Program-made: the position numbers and the translations under genes
Notes under the pieces: generated by a model
The model's database searches: none
What the model saw: only the letters and a program-made list of their open reading frames with translations
Told to the model about the DNA's origin: nothing
Part shown: piece by piece, positions 16,723 to 26,191 of the stretch
How the letters are laid out: each line of letters opens with the position of its first letter
Position numbering within the stretch: the stretch's first letter is position 1
NCBI RefSeq assembly: GCF_014284365.1
Contig: NZ_JACOGG010000001.1
Span: forward strand, 310,001 to 374,000
Origin: Cognatundibacterium rugosum
GTDB taxonomy: Bacteria > Pseudomonadota > Gammaproteobacteria > Burkholderiales > Burkholderiaceae_D
Direction: 5' to 3'
Length of the DNA stretch: 64,000 nt

Positions 16723-19700
16723 TTAACTCGCCATCGCCATCAGACTTGCATTGCCGCCCGCTGCAGTCGTGTTCACGCACAGCGCGCGTTCTGCCACCAG
16801 GCGCCACAGAGGAATTTCACTGTGCTCGTCGGTTTCTATCACGGATACGATCGCTCCATCCAGTATCGCAAAGCGGGTTTTGTATTCATGTAATAAGCCA
16901 CCTTCAACCAATGCGATTTGGGCATTGGTGTGTTCCGCTTCCTGAGTCTTAATCAGTGCCTTCAACTCAGTTGGAAAATCGGGCGGTAACAACTGGGCGA
17001 CCGTGGCAGGCATGGCTGGTGTATTGCCAGTCGCCAACGTCGCCGCAATCTGGTTCAGCAAGCTGGCTGTGCTGGTCGCAGCACAGAAAATCTGACCGCG
17101 CGGTGCGAAAGACAGGGTATTGCGCTCACCGGTTGGTCCTGGCAATAACATCGTGACTTTGTAAGGACTGTGATGTGCATATTGCTCACCCAAATCCGCG
17201 ATCTTCAGGCCCTGCACCTTAGCCCACACCAGGAAAGCGCTGAGGCTGGCCGGTACCTGACGTTCGAATACAGTATGACCCGTGATGCCGGCCGGTGCCT
17301 GACGTTGCAGGCGTTTGATATAGAGCGGACCACCTGCTTTCGGACCGGTACCGGATTTCCCTTCACCGCCAAACGGTTGTACACCAACTACCGCACCAAC
17401 AATATTACGGTTGATGTAGATGTTACCGACATGAGCGCGTTCAACGATAAATTGTATGGTTTCATCGATACGGGAATGTACCCCCAGCGTCAAACCAAAG
17501 CCAGTACCATTAATCTGATCAATCAGACTGCCGAGCTGATCGCGCTGGAAACGCAATACATGCAAAACCGGGCCGAATACTTCTTTTTTCAAATCGGACA
17601 AATCAGCAATTTCGAGCACAGTAGGGGCGACGAAAGTACCGTCAGCACAGGAATCTTGTAAATTCAGTGTGTAGAACGATTTCGCTTTATGACGCATCTG
17701 ATCGATATGCATCTGCAGATTTTTCTGCGCTTCGGCATCAATCACCGGACCGATGTCCGTCGCCAGCCGGTCTGTCTGCCCAATACGCAATTCCTGCATC
17801 GCACCATGCAGCATTTCTATGGTTTTATCAGCGATATCTTCCTGCAGACACAATACACGCAAGGCAGAACAACGCTGGCCAGCACTGTCAAACGCAGACG
17901 ACAGGACATCGTTCACGACTTGCTCAGGCAATGCACTGCTGTCGACGATCATCGCATTCTGACCACCGGTCTCAGCGATGAGCGGAATATCGATCCCCTC
18001 TGTCACAGCGCGCTTGGCCAGGGTGCGGTTGATGATCTGTGCAACCTCCGTCGAGCCGGTAAAAATTACGCCACGCACCCGGTGGTCTGCGACCAGTTCA
18101 GCACCAACCACTTCACCCCTACCAGGCAGGAATTGCAAAGCAGCACGCGGTATACCTGCCTCGTGCATTAACTGCACTGCACGGTAGGCAATCAACGGCG
18201 TCTGTTCAGCCGGTTTTGCCAGCACGACATTACCTGCCGCCAAAGCTGCACTGACTTCACCAATAAAAATCGCTAACGGGAAATTCCAGGGACTAATACA
18301 TACGACCGGTCCCAGTGCCTGAGCTTGAGGCTGCGACTCGGTCTGGGCCGCGTAATAACGCAGGAAATCCACGGCCTCACGCACTTCAGCCACCGCATTC
18401 GGTAAGGATTTTCCCGCTTCGCGAATCGCGAGCGCCATGAAATCCAGAGTCTGTTGTTCGAGTAAATCTGCTGCACGGTACAACGCTGCTGCACGCACCG
18501 AAGGTGCCGTTGTCTGCCAGTCCAGCGCATAGGCGTGGGCGGCATGTAAGGCATGTTGTACGTCGGTACTGTTCGCTTCAATCACGGCGCCGACTTTGTC
18601 CTTCAGATTGGCTGGATTAAAGACAGGCCGGCTGCTGCTGGCATTGCAATCCACCGCCAGCAAAGGACCTGCGATCTGGGTCTGATGCACGCTTTGTTCA
18701 AAATGTGTACTGACTTCCTGCAAGGTGATCTCGTTGGAGAAATCCAGTCCGGCAGAATTTTTACGTTCTTTTCCAAACAGATCACGTGGTAAGGCAATAC
18801 CATTGTGTGGCTTGCCACCCAGTTCACGCGAAACAGCAATTGGGTCCGCAATCAGGGTATCAATCGAGACATTTTCATCGACGATCTGATTCACGAAAGA
18901 AGAGTTCGCACCATTTTCCAGTAAGCGACGTACCAGATAGGCCAGCAGGGTCTGGTGAGAACCGACCGGCGCATAAATACGGCAAGGTTTATCCAGATTC
19001 TCTTTACCCACCACCTGGTCATACAGGGTTTCACCCATTCCATGCAGACACTGGAATTCGTAATCGGTCACACCCGCCTGTTGCGCCCAGGTGTAAATGG
19101 TCGACAGAGTCAGCGCATTATGCGTCGCGAATTGTGGGTAAATTACATCAGTCGCTGCCAGCAGTTTTTGCGCACAAGTCAGGTAAGACAAATCGGTGTA
19201 CACCTTGCGGGTATAGACCGGATAACCCGATAAGCCATCGACCTGGGCGCGTTTGATTTCAGCATCCCAGTAAGCGCCTTTCACCAGACGTATCATGAAT
19301 TTACTGCCACTGCGACGCGCCAGATCCACCAGATAGTCAATCACAAACGGGCAACGTTTCTGATAGCCCTGTACGACGAAACCGATACCTTCAAACCCTT
19401 TCAGATCCGCATCAAATGCCAGTGCCTCCATCAGATCGAGCGACAATTCAAGACGATCTGTTTCTTCCGCATCGATGTTCAGGCCGATGTTATATTGTTT
19501 AGCCAGCAATAGTAACTTTTTCAGCAGTGGCAGTAACTCGTCCAGCGTCCGCGCACGCTGAGCCCGAGAATAGCGTGGATGCAGTGCAGATAATTTGACA
19601 GAAATACCTGGGCCATTCTTGATGCCACGCCCTGCCGACGCCTTACCAATGGCATGGATTGCGGTTTCATAAGCCTGATAGTAATACGCTGCATCTTTGG

Positions 19701-20379
19701 CAGTCAGTGCTGCTTCACCCAGCATATCGTAGGAATAACGGTAACCACGTTTCTCATTTTCCTGGCTATTCCTGATCGCTTCTTCGATGGTTTGTCCAGT
19801 CACAAACTGGTTACCCAGCATACGCATCGCAAGGTCTACCCCTTTGCGTATCAGCGGTTCGCCACCTTTCGCGATCAAACGGGTCAGCGCGGCACCGAGC
19901 CCAGTTTCGCTATTGGTGCTGACCAGTTTGCCAGTGATCAGCAAACCCCAGGTCGCGGCATTCACGAACAGAGAAGGTGATTCGCCCAGATGCTTAGCCC
20001 AGTCTCCTTTACTGATTTTGTCTGCAATCAGGCGATCTGCCGTCTGATGATCCGGAATTCGCAATAAGGCCTCAGCCAGACACATCAGCGCTACGCCTTC
20101 TTCGGAAGACAAAGAAAATTCATGCATCAAAGCATCCACACCAGACGCTCTGGTACGTTGAGTACGCACCGAACTGACCAGCTTGTGTGCGAGTTTCGCA
20201 ACATGTTGTTGTAAGCTGGTATGTGGATTAATCTGTGACAACAGCCATTCGACAGCCTCAGTTTCGTCACGACGGTAAGCTGCAGTGATGGCTGTTCTGA
20301 GTGTACTCTGGCTGGGTAGCAGCTCTGCTTGCAAGGCTGAAAACGGAGAAGATGAATCAGGCAAATGAGTGGCGATCAT
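16723..20379 (-). CDS. putA: Bifunctional proline dehydrogenase / delta-1-pyrroline-5-carboxylate dehydrogenase
   Basis: A 1218-residue enzyme that oxidises proline to glutamate in two channelled steps at the membrane. The FAD-dependent proline dehydrogenase part spans about residues 200-530 (GPGISVKLSALHPRY, RLVKGAYWDAEIKRAQ, RIYAPVGSHQTLLAYLVRR). The NAD-dependent aldehyde dehydrogenase part follows (ETGGQNAMIVD near 805, catalytic Cys in GQRCSALR near 836), with a C-terminal domain to the end. The N-terminus begins directly with an alpha-helical region and lacks the ribbon-helix-helix repressor domain of E. coli PutA (about 1320 residues), so it should not bind DNA. A divergent Lrp gene 142 bp away probably supplies regulation. 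A strong terminator follows. Confidence 0.95.
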   Translation of the reverse strand: MIATHLPDSSSPFSALQAELLPSQSTLRTAITAAYRRDETEAVEWLLSQINPHTSLQQHVAKLAHKLVSSVRTQRTRASGVDALMHEFSLSSEEGVALMCLAEALLRIPDHQTADRLIADKISKGDWAKHLGESPSLFVNAATWGLLITGKLVSTNSETGLGAALTRLIAKGGEPLIRKGVDLAMRMLGNQFVTGQTIEEAIRNSQENEKRGYRYSYDMLGEAALTAKDAAYYYQAYETAIHAIGKASAGRGIKNGPGISVKLSALHPRYSRAQRARTLDELLPLLKKLLLLAKQYNIGLNIDAEETDRLELSLDLMEALAFDADLKGFEGIGFVVQGYQKRCPFVIDYLVDLARRSGSKFMIRLVKGAYWDAEIKRAQVDGLSGYPVYTRKVYTDLSYLTCAQKLLAATDVIYPQFATHNALTLSTIYTWAQQAGVTDYEFQCLHGMGETLYDQVVGKENLDKPCRIYAPVGSHQTLLAYLVRRLLENGANSSFVNQIVDENVSIDTLIADPIAVSRELGGKPHNGIALPRDLFGKERKNSAGLDFSNEITLQEVSTHFEQSVHQTQIAGPLLAVDCNASSSRPVFNPANLKDKVGAVIEANSTDVQHALHAAHAYALDWQTTAPSVRAAALYRAADLLEQQTLDFMALAIREAGKSLPNAVAEVREAVDFLRYYAAQTESQPQAQALGPVVCISPWNFPLAIFIGEVSAALAAGNVVLAKPAEQTPLIAYRAVQLMHEAGIPRAALQFLPGRGEVVGAELVADHRVRGVIFTGSTEVAQIINRTLAKRAVTEGIDIPLIAETGGQNAMIVDSSALPEQVVNDVLSSAFDSAGQRCSALRVLCLQEDIADKTIEMLHGAMQELRIGQTDRLATDIGPVIDAEAQKNLQMHIDQMRHKAKSFYTLNLQDSCADGTFVAPTVLEIADLSDLKKEVFGPVLHVLRFQRDQLGSLIDQINGTGFGLTLGVHSRIDETIQFIVERAHVGNIYINRNIVGAVVGVQPFGGEGKSGTGPKAGGPLYIKRLQRQAPAGITGHTVFERQVPASLSAFLVWAKVQGLKIADLGEQYAHHSPYKVTMLLPGPTGERNTLSFAPRGQIFCAATSTASLLNQIAATLATGNTPAMPATVAQLLPPDFPTELKALIKTQEAEHTNAQIALVEGGLLHEYKTRFAILDGAIVSVIETDEHSEIPLWRLVAERALCVNTTAAGGNASLMAMAS

Positions 20380-20521
20380 ATAGGATGAATGAGAACGAAT
20401 ATGATTTCATTGTATAGATGCTCCCTGATTATTAATTCTGGAAATACTTGGATATATCAAAATTTTCTATTTCATGAGAAAATTATCCCGAATTTTATTA
20501 ACCCGTTTTTTTTGACTTCTT
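20380..20521. promoter_or_regulatory. Divergent putA / Lrp-type regulator control region
   Basis: This 142-bp AT-rich gap separates two genes that start back to back. It contains a dyad ATTTTCT (20462-20468) / AGAAAAT (20477-20483), the kind of AT-rich symmetric site used by Lrp/AsnC proteins. The gap must hold both promoters. Binding by the adjacent regulator is inference from the gene arrangement. Confidence 0.5.
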
Positions 20522-20980
20522 ATGCTAGACAAAATCAGTAAAAGAATTCTGGCCGAATTACAAAATGATGGCCGTATCAGTAATGTTGAATTGGCGACCC
20601 GTGTCAATTTGTCCCCGGCAGCTTGCCTGGAACGTGTGCGTAAACTGCAAGAATCCGGCTACATCCTTGGTTACACGGCACAATTAAATCCACACTTGCT
20701 CGATGTCGCCTTACTGGTCTTTATCGAGGTGGTATTAGACCGTACTACACCCGATGTGTTTGATGCATTCCGGCGCGGGGTACAGGCTATTCCTGAAGTC
20801 CTTGAATGTCATATGGTTGCCGGTGGCTTTGACTATCTGGTCAAAGCACGTGTTAAAGACATGAATGCCTACCGTGACTTTCTGGGTAAATCCTTATTAC
20901 AACTGAGTGGTGTCCGTGAAACGCATACTTATGCTGTCATGGAAGAAGTCAAAAACACCAGTTGCCTGCCAATTAAATAG
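20522..20980 (+). CDS. Lrp/AsnC-family regulator, probable proline-responsive activator of putA
   Basis: A 152-residue protein with the standard Lrp layout: a helix-turn-helix at residues 5-55 (RISNVELATRVNLSPAACLERV) and an RAM ligand-binding/oligomerisation domain at 70-145. Related proteins next to and divergent from putA (PutR of rhizobia and other proteobacteria) switch putA on when proline is present. The position opposite a PutA that has lost its own DNA-binding domain fits this. The next gene, a histidine kinase, begins 11 bp downstream and is probably co-transcribed. Confidence 0.88.
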   Translation: MLDKISKRILAELQNDGRISNVELATRVNLSPAACLERVRKLQESGYILGYTAQLNPHLLDVALLVFIEVVLDRTTPDVFDAFRRGVQAIPEVLECHMVAGGFDYLVKARVKDMNAYRDFLGKSLLQLSGVRETHTYAVMEEVKNTSCLPIK

Positions 20981-20991
20981 CCAGTCTGGCC

Positions 20992-22938
20992 ATGAAGGCA
21001 CGGCTGAACAGGCTGGAAGCGGTACAGCAGGTAGTGCTGGAAATCAGCCATCTTTCCGCTTCCTGCAATGAACTGGCCGGCTTTCTGCGCAACGTACATC
21101 AGGCAATTGGCCGCATCATGTATGCGGCCAATTTTTATGTCGCTCTGTATAACGATGAATCACACAGCGTGCGCTATGTGTATGAAGTTGACGAAGTCGA
21201 CGCCCCTCTCGATCCCGATCAGACTTTCCCGTTGCAAGACCCGTCTGAGTCACCTACCGCATGGGTGATATTGAACCGTAGCCCCTTATCGATGACGGCT
21301 GAGCAGGATGCGGCGCGCGGTTGGGGCAGTGGTACACGCTCTGAACACTGGCTGGGTCATCCTTTACTCAGTCACCAAGGTCATGTCCTGGGAGCCATGG
21401 TTATTCAAAGCTATAACGCCAATCATCTGTTCTCTGACGAGGATCAGGCGCTGTTTCGAATGATTGCTGCGCATGTATCAATCGCGCTGGAGCGTCTGTT
21501 CAGCTTTGACAAACTTGAGCAGGCTGTACGCGAACGGACGCAGTTACTCAAGCGCGAAATCGAGATTCGTCGTAAAGCTGAAAATCTGCAAAGAGCCCTG
21601 TATCAAATTGCGGAATTGTCTATCCTTGTGTCGCATCACGAACGCCGGTTTTCACGTTTGCATGAAATCATGAGCGAGCTGATGCAGGTACCGAATTTTA
21701 TGGTCGCATTTTTTCACGAGGATACCCGTGAATTCAGCATCGTATATTTTGCAGATGAAGTTGATGGTAATGCGACCGGTACCCGTTTCCCGCTGGGTAA
21801 AGGGATTACGTCTTATGTAGTGCAACAACGCCAGGCGCTACTGATCAATCGCGCAGAACTCGAGCAATTGATTGCCGACGGCAAGATAGAAGTGTTGGGC
21901 AATCTCGATTCTTACAGCTGGATGGGTGCACCTTTGCTCGCGGACGAGCAATTATTTGGTGTAATGATTGTTCAGAGCTATCGCCCCGAACTGGCGTATA
22001 CCAATGCAGATCTTGAATTACTGAGCTTCATCGCCAGCCATGTTGCAGCCGCGCTGTTACGCATGCAGGCTGCCGAAGATATCCAAAGAGCCAAACAAGA
22101 ACTGGAGAGTAAAAATTTCGAGCTCAGCCAAACGCTGAAAGCGCTGACATCAGCGCAGTCAGAACTGATTAATCAGGAAACACTCGCTTCTTTAGGACGC
22201 CTGGTTGCCGGTGTGGCGCATGAAATCAATACGCCGCTAGGCATCTGTGTCACAGCAACCAGCCATCTGGTGGAGGAAGTGGCTTTACTGCGCAGTCAAT
22301 TCTCATCCGGTCAACTGAGCGAACAAGGGCTGACAGAGTTTCTGGATATCTGTGATCAATCCTTGCGCATACTCACGACTAACAGCCAGCGCGGTGCCAC
22401 CCTGGTGCGCAGCTTTAAACAAGTAGCGGTAGATCAGTCGCATGAAATGCTGCGTGAGTTTGATCTGCGCAGCTATCTCGAAGAAACCCTGCAGGCACTG
22501 CAACCCAAGCTGAGAGGGACATCTGTCAGCGTACAACTTAGCTGTGCAGACGATATCCATATGCACAGTTTTCCGGGCGCTATTTCGCAAATCATCACAA
22601 ATCTGCTCGTGAATTCACTGGTACATGGGCTGGAACAGCGTGACGATGGCCGCATCAGTATTTGTGCAACGCAAGACGGAGAGACGCTGACGCTGCTGTT
22701 TGAAGACAATGGCAAAGGCGTATCCAGTGAAGAACTCAGGCATTTATTTGAACCGTTTTATACAACTAAACGCGGTCAGGGTGGCAGCGGGTTGGGCACA
22801 CACATTGTGTATAACCTGGTGACTGTTCGCTTAGGTGGACAAATCCGCGCCAGCAGCGGTGTCGGCAAGGGGCTGCGTTATGAAATCAGTGTTCCATTGC
22901 GGCATCAGTCTTCCACTGATAACGACATACAGAGCTAA
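20992..22938 (+). CDS. Soluble GAF-GAF sensor histidine kinase
   Basis: A 648-residue kinase without membrane helices. Two GAF domains (about 10-170 and 205-370) joined by a coiled coil (VRERTQLLKREIEIRRKAE) precede a HisKA-type dimerisation helix with the phospho-acceptor in LVAGVAHEINTPLG near residue 410, and an HATPase domain with N-box QIITNLLVNSLVHG, G1 FEDNGKGVS and G2 GQGGSGLGTHIV. The GAF domains suggest an internal small-molecule or redox signal. The gene follows the Lrp gene by 11 bp and faces a REC-HD-GYP gene whose stop lies 33 bp away, a likely partner regulator. Confidence 0.9.
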   Translation: MKARLNRLEAVQQVVLEISHLSASCNELAGFLRNVHQAIGRIMYAANFYVALYNDESHSVRYVYEVDEVDAPLDPDQTFPLQDPSESPTAWVILNRSPLSMTAEQDAARGWGSGTRSEHWLGHPLLSHQGHVLGAMVIQSYNANHLFSDEDQALFRMIAAHVSIALERLFSFDKLEQAVRERTQLLKREIEIRRKAENLQRALYQIAELSILVSHHERRFSRLHEIMSELMQVPNFMVAFFHEDTREFSIVYFADEVDGNATGTRFPLGKGITSYVVQQRQALLINRAELEQLIADGKIEVLGNLDSYSWMGAPLLADEQLFGVMIVQSYRPELAYTNADLELLSFIASHVAAALLRMQAAEDIQRAKQELESKNFELSQTLKALTSAQSELINQETLASLGRLVAGVAHEINTPLGICVTATSHLVEEVALLRSQFSSGQLSEQGLTEFLDICDQSLRILTTNSQRGATLVRSFKQVAVDQSHEMLREFDLRSYLEETLQALQPKLRGTSVSVQLSCADDIHMHSFPGAISQIITNLLVNSLVHGLEQRDDGRISICATQDGETLTLLFEDNGKGVSSEELRHLFEPFYTTKRGQGGSGLGTHIVYNLVTVRLGGQIRASSGVGKGLRYEISVPLRHQSSTDNDIQS

Positions 22939-22971
22939 GCCAAGGCCGCAACTTTCACCAATTTGCAGATT

Positions 22972-24486
22972 TTAGTCAGGATAGCGGCTGTTGATATCCA
23001 GCGCCTTGTCCACATTTTCGACCAGAATCGCCACATAGTACGGATCCAGGTGAGCGCCGGCAACAGACTCCATGTGTGCCAATACTTCAGGCACTGGCCA
23101 GGCAGGTTTATATACACGTTTCTGGATTAAAGCATCAAACACATCCGCCACCGCAACGATGCGTGCATAGGGGTGTATCTCTTGCGCTTGTAAGCCCTGA
23201 GGATAACCGCTGCCATCATAGCGCTCATGGTGCTGATGCGCGATGATCGCGGAGGCACGCAAGATAGGGCGCTGCGAACCTTGCAGGATAGACATACCGA
23301 CTTCAGGATGCTTTTTCATGGTTTCCCATTCATCCGCATCCAATTTGCCAGGCTTGAGCAAAATCGCATCGGGTGTCGCAATTTTTCCGATGTCATGCAT
23401 AGGAGCAGCCTGTTTTAATATCACAGCCTCGTCGGCATCCATACCAGACTCTATCGCGATCAGGTAACAGATTTCCGCCATACGACGTACATGGTTGCCC
23501 GCCTCATGAGACCGTGATTCAACGACATCCCCCAGGCGCATAATCAGTTCGCCCTGGGTATCTGTGATTTCCTGGTTGAGCAGTATGTTGTCGAACGCGA
23601 TCGCCACACCGGATGAAAACACTTCCAGCAGCTGGGTATCCATTTCCGTCACATCGTGCACCCCCTGCAATACCAGCAGGGAAGTCTTTCCACTATTGTT
23701 AGGAAAATACCCAACGAAGGTATCGTCATATAACCGGGATATTTTATTGACACAGGTCTCATCCAACCGCGCCAGCAAAGTGGGGCTGAATACGTCGTGC
23801 TCCAGATCCAGCTCACCTATACGCGCCAGAATTTCATAACGCTCTTCACCATGAATAGCGCTGGCGCCTTTAACCCTGAGCAACATACTTTTTTCCAGTC
23901 TGAGCAATGCCACCACTTGTTGCAGCAAACCATTGGCAAAATCACTCAGATTACGTTGGCGAAAAATATGGGCAGAAGCTTCAATTACTCTTTCCAGGCC
24001 AGCGCGGTAACTGGCCTGATAACGGCGTGCTTCTTCTACCGTCATGATGTCGCGGTAAGCACGCAAGGCTGCAAAAGTCGTGGTGAATAACTTTTTCCTG
24101 TCCAGCTCGGTTTTTTCCTTGTAATCATTGATGTCATAATCGACGATGACACTTTCCTCGGGTGCCTGCCCGGGTTGCCCGGTGCGCAGTACGATACGCG
24201 TGATCTGATTTTGCAAATCCTTACGCATCCAGCGGGCGACCTCCAGCCCGGCATTTTCCGTTTCCATCACCACATCCAGAAAGACCAGTGCAATGTCTGC
24301 CTCAGACTGCAAAATAGCTTTCGCTTGCTGACCACTGTAAGCGTGCAAAAATTGTATGGCCCGGCCATCGAGACGAAAACGGTTCAGTGTCAGCTTAGTG
24401 ACGCTATGAACGTCAGGCTCATCATCAACAAGTAAAACCCTCCAGGGAGGTAAGTCCGGTGTATCGGATTTTAGAAATGACATCAT
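22972..24486 (-). CDS. Response regulator REC-DUF3369-HD-GYP (c-di-GMP phosphodiesterase)
   Basis: A 504-residue regulator. The receiver domain (VLLVDDEPDVHSVTKLTL, acceptor Asp in LVFLDVVMETE near residue 69) is followed by a DUF3369 GAF-like region (about 160-310) and an HD-GYP domain with HDIGK near 362 and HHERYDGSGYPQG near 423, residues that in this family bind metal and hydrolyse c-di-GMP. An ATG at 24486 has AGGA six bases upstream; a TTG two codons earlier is unlikely. It is convergent with the GAF-GAF kinase gene, and together they form a plausible two-component system that lowers c-di-GMP. Confidence 0.92.
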   Translation of the reverse strand: MMSFLKSDTPDLPPWRVLLVDDEPDVHSVTKLTLNRFRLDGRAIQFLHAYSGQQAKAILQSEADIALVFLDVVMETENAGLEVARWMRKDLQNQITRIVLRTGQPGQAPEESVIVDYDINDYKEKTELDRKKLFTTTFAALRAYRDIMTVEEARRYQASYRAGLERVIEASAHIFRQRNLSDFANGLLQQVVALLRLEKSMLLRVKGASAIHGEERYEILARIGELDLEHDVFSPTLLARLDETCVNKISRLYDDTFVGYFPNNSGKTSLLVLQGVHDVTEMDTQLLEVFSSGVAIAFDNILLNQEITDTQGELIMRLGDVVESRSHEAGNHVRRMAEICYLIAIESGMDADEAVILKQAAPMHDIGKIATPDAILLKPGKLDADEWETMKKHPEVGMSILQGSQRPILRASAIIAHQHHERYDGSGYPQGLQAQEIHPYARIVAVADVFDALIQKRVYKPAWPVPEVLAHMESVAGAHLDPYYVAILVENVDKALDINSRYPD

Positions 24487-24785
24487 GCGCAATCCTAAGA
24501 CTAGGCAGCTACTAGCGGTTTATCCTGCAGAAAGTGAGGAAAAATTGCAGGCAGGTATGAGGGGTTCGATTCATTCTAGTACGTATAGTATCTTCAAGCT
24601 AAATCTTTTTATTTCCCTGAGAATATATTTAACAGTAACAACGCAGTTGGGGAGGGATTATTCTCACCAGTCACAGAAACACCCATCTGCACTGAAAATC
24701 TGCCATGCATTTTTTAAAGATAATTGTCTCAGGAAATCATTTACACTTTCAGCATGATGCTCTGATTAAACCACATGGAGATACG

Positions 24786-25172
24786 ATGGATCAGCAGACA
24801 CAAAATGGCTTAGCGATACGCGAGCAAGTGATGGGAAAAGAATTTGTCGGCAGAGCCACCGGCAATCTGGACAATTTCACGGCACCGCTGCAGGAATTTG
24901 TGAATCGGAATGCCTGGGGCACAGTCTGGTGTCGCGATGGTCTGGAGTTAAAAACGCGTAGTCTGATCACGCTGGCGATGCTGACGGCGATGGGACGCTC
25001 ACATGAAATCAAAGGCCATGTACGCGGCGCAGTGAATAATGGTGCAAGCCTGAAAGAAATTCAGGAGGTATTGCTACATGCGAGCGTGTATTGCGGTATG
25101 CCACTCGCTATCGACGCCTTCCGCTCTGCACATGAGGTGCTAAAGGAAGCAGGGCTGACGGAGCCAGTCTGA
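24786..25172 (+). CDS. Carboxymuconolactone decarboxylase family protein (PcaC-like)
   Basis: A 128-residue all-helical protein, the length of 4-carboxymuconolactone decarboxylase, which acts in the protocatechuate branch of the beta-ketoadipate pathway. The match includes WGTVWCRDGLELKTRSLITL, AMGRSHEIKGHVRGAVNNG and the helix LLHASVYCGMPLAIDAFR. GGAG five bases before the ATG at 24786 decides the start; the frame runs upstream without similarity. No other pca genes are near, so the substrate may differ from that of PcaC. It stands between the HD-GYP gene (divergent) and riboflavin synthase (convergent). Confidence 0.85.
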   Translation: MDQQTQNGLAIREQVMGKEFVGRATGNLDNFTAPLQEFVNRNAWGTVWCRDGLELKTRSLITLAMLTAMGRSHEIKGHVRGAVNNGASLKEIQEVLLHASVYCGMPLAIDAFRSAHEVLKEAGLTEPV

Positions 25173-25203
25173 TCTGACTGGCATTCGTCAGCAAGCATCC
25201 GTA

Positions 25204-25896
25204 TCAGCGTATTGCCGAGCGTAATGCTTCCGCAGACAAACCTTGCTGCGCCAGCACTGCCTCCAAAGCCGGCAGCAATGGGCCCAGCGTTTCACCCAGC
25301 ATGTTACGCACCGTATCAACGATGACCTGAGTAGTGCGCTCAATTTCTATATTGAGCGCGGCACCTGGCGTTTTTTCAGCAAATACCGTCATGCGCAAGG
25401 TTTCAGGGATCAGCCAGACTTCGAACCAGCTTTCATCACGATTGACTTCTGCGATAGTCAGACTGGCACCATTGATAGCGATATAACCTTTGGCAAAAAT
25501 ATAGCGCAGCCACTGCGGAGGAACCGCAATCCGTATCACGTAGTTATTTTCTAACTCACGAATGGCCGCGATATGTGCGGTGAAATCGACATGACCTGAT
25601 AAAGGATGACCACCGATTTCAGCACCGTCTTTGGCAGCACGCTCCACATTCACACGCGCTCCCTGTGAATAAGATCCCAGCGTGGTGATAGTCAGGCTTT
25701 GCTGCATCACATCAAAATCGGCAGCATCTGCATGCAGTTCCGTCACGGTCAGGCATACACCATCAACCGCAACACTGGCACCAATTTCCAGATTGCTGTC
25801 AAAACCCGCGGGAAACGCGATGCGCAAAGTCCGCAAGCCCGGCTTATCCTCAATCGCGGCAATCTGAGCCACACCCTGAACTATCCCTGTAAACAT
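25204..25896 (-). CDS. ribE: Riboflavin synthase, alpha subunit
   Basis: A 230-residue enzyme that converts two 6,7-dimethyl-8-ribityllumazine molecules to riboflavin. It begins with the invariant MFTGIVQG and shows the two lumazine-binding repeats, with GVCLTVTE in the first (about 1-95) and the corresponding NGASLTIAEV in the second (about 96-190). The C-terminal helix is longer than in E. coli RibE/RibC (213 residues). It is isolated from other rib genes. I see no FMN riboswitch sequence upstream. Confidence 0.93.
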   Translation of the reverse strand: MFTGIVQGVAQIAAIEDKPGLRTLRIAFPAGFDSNLEIGASVAVDGVCLTVTELHADAADFDVMQQSLTITTLGSYSQGARVNVERAAKDGAEIGGHPLSGHVDFTAHIAAIRELENNYVIRIAVPPQWLRYIFAKGYIAINGASLTIAEVNRDESWFEVWLIPETLRMTVFAEKTPGAALNIEIERTTQVIVDTVRNMLGETLGPLLPALEAVLAQQGLSAEALRSAIR

Positions 25897-26071
25897 ATAT
25901 GTTGTCCATCTGTATCAGCAAGACTGCGATTGTAAATCGAAACGGCAAACGGGACTCTACCGATACGACTCAAGGGAGCGGATGCAGACTAGCAACCCGT
26001 AGCACTATTTGCAGCAGCCGATCTGTGGGTAACTCTGTGCACAAACCTTGTACAGGCCGTGGAAAACCTCT

Positions 26072-26099
26072 GTATAAATGCGGTATAACTTATGTATAA
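26072..26099. repeat. Three GTATAA repeats spaced 11 bp
   Basis: GTATAA occurs at 26072, 26083 and 26094, an exact 11-bp period close to one helical turn, in the 295-bp gap between ribE and the LysR gene. The surrounding bases differ, so only the hexamer is kept. It could be a cooperative regulator site or stacked promoter elements. Confidence 0.4.
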
Positions 26100-26191
26100 G
26101 TACTGGATATCTTGTTGATATGCTGTTTATATATTGTGTAAAAGTGGCACACAAAGACGATTAACTGCTCTTTTGCAAGTACTTACTATCT

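Noticed and set aside
25897-26191. Possible FMN riboswitch upstream of ribE.
   Set aside because: The conserved RFN elements could not be found in this gap.
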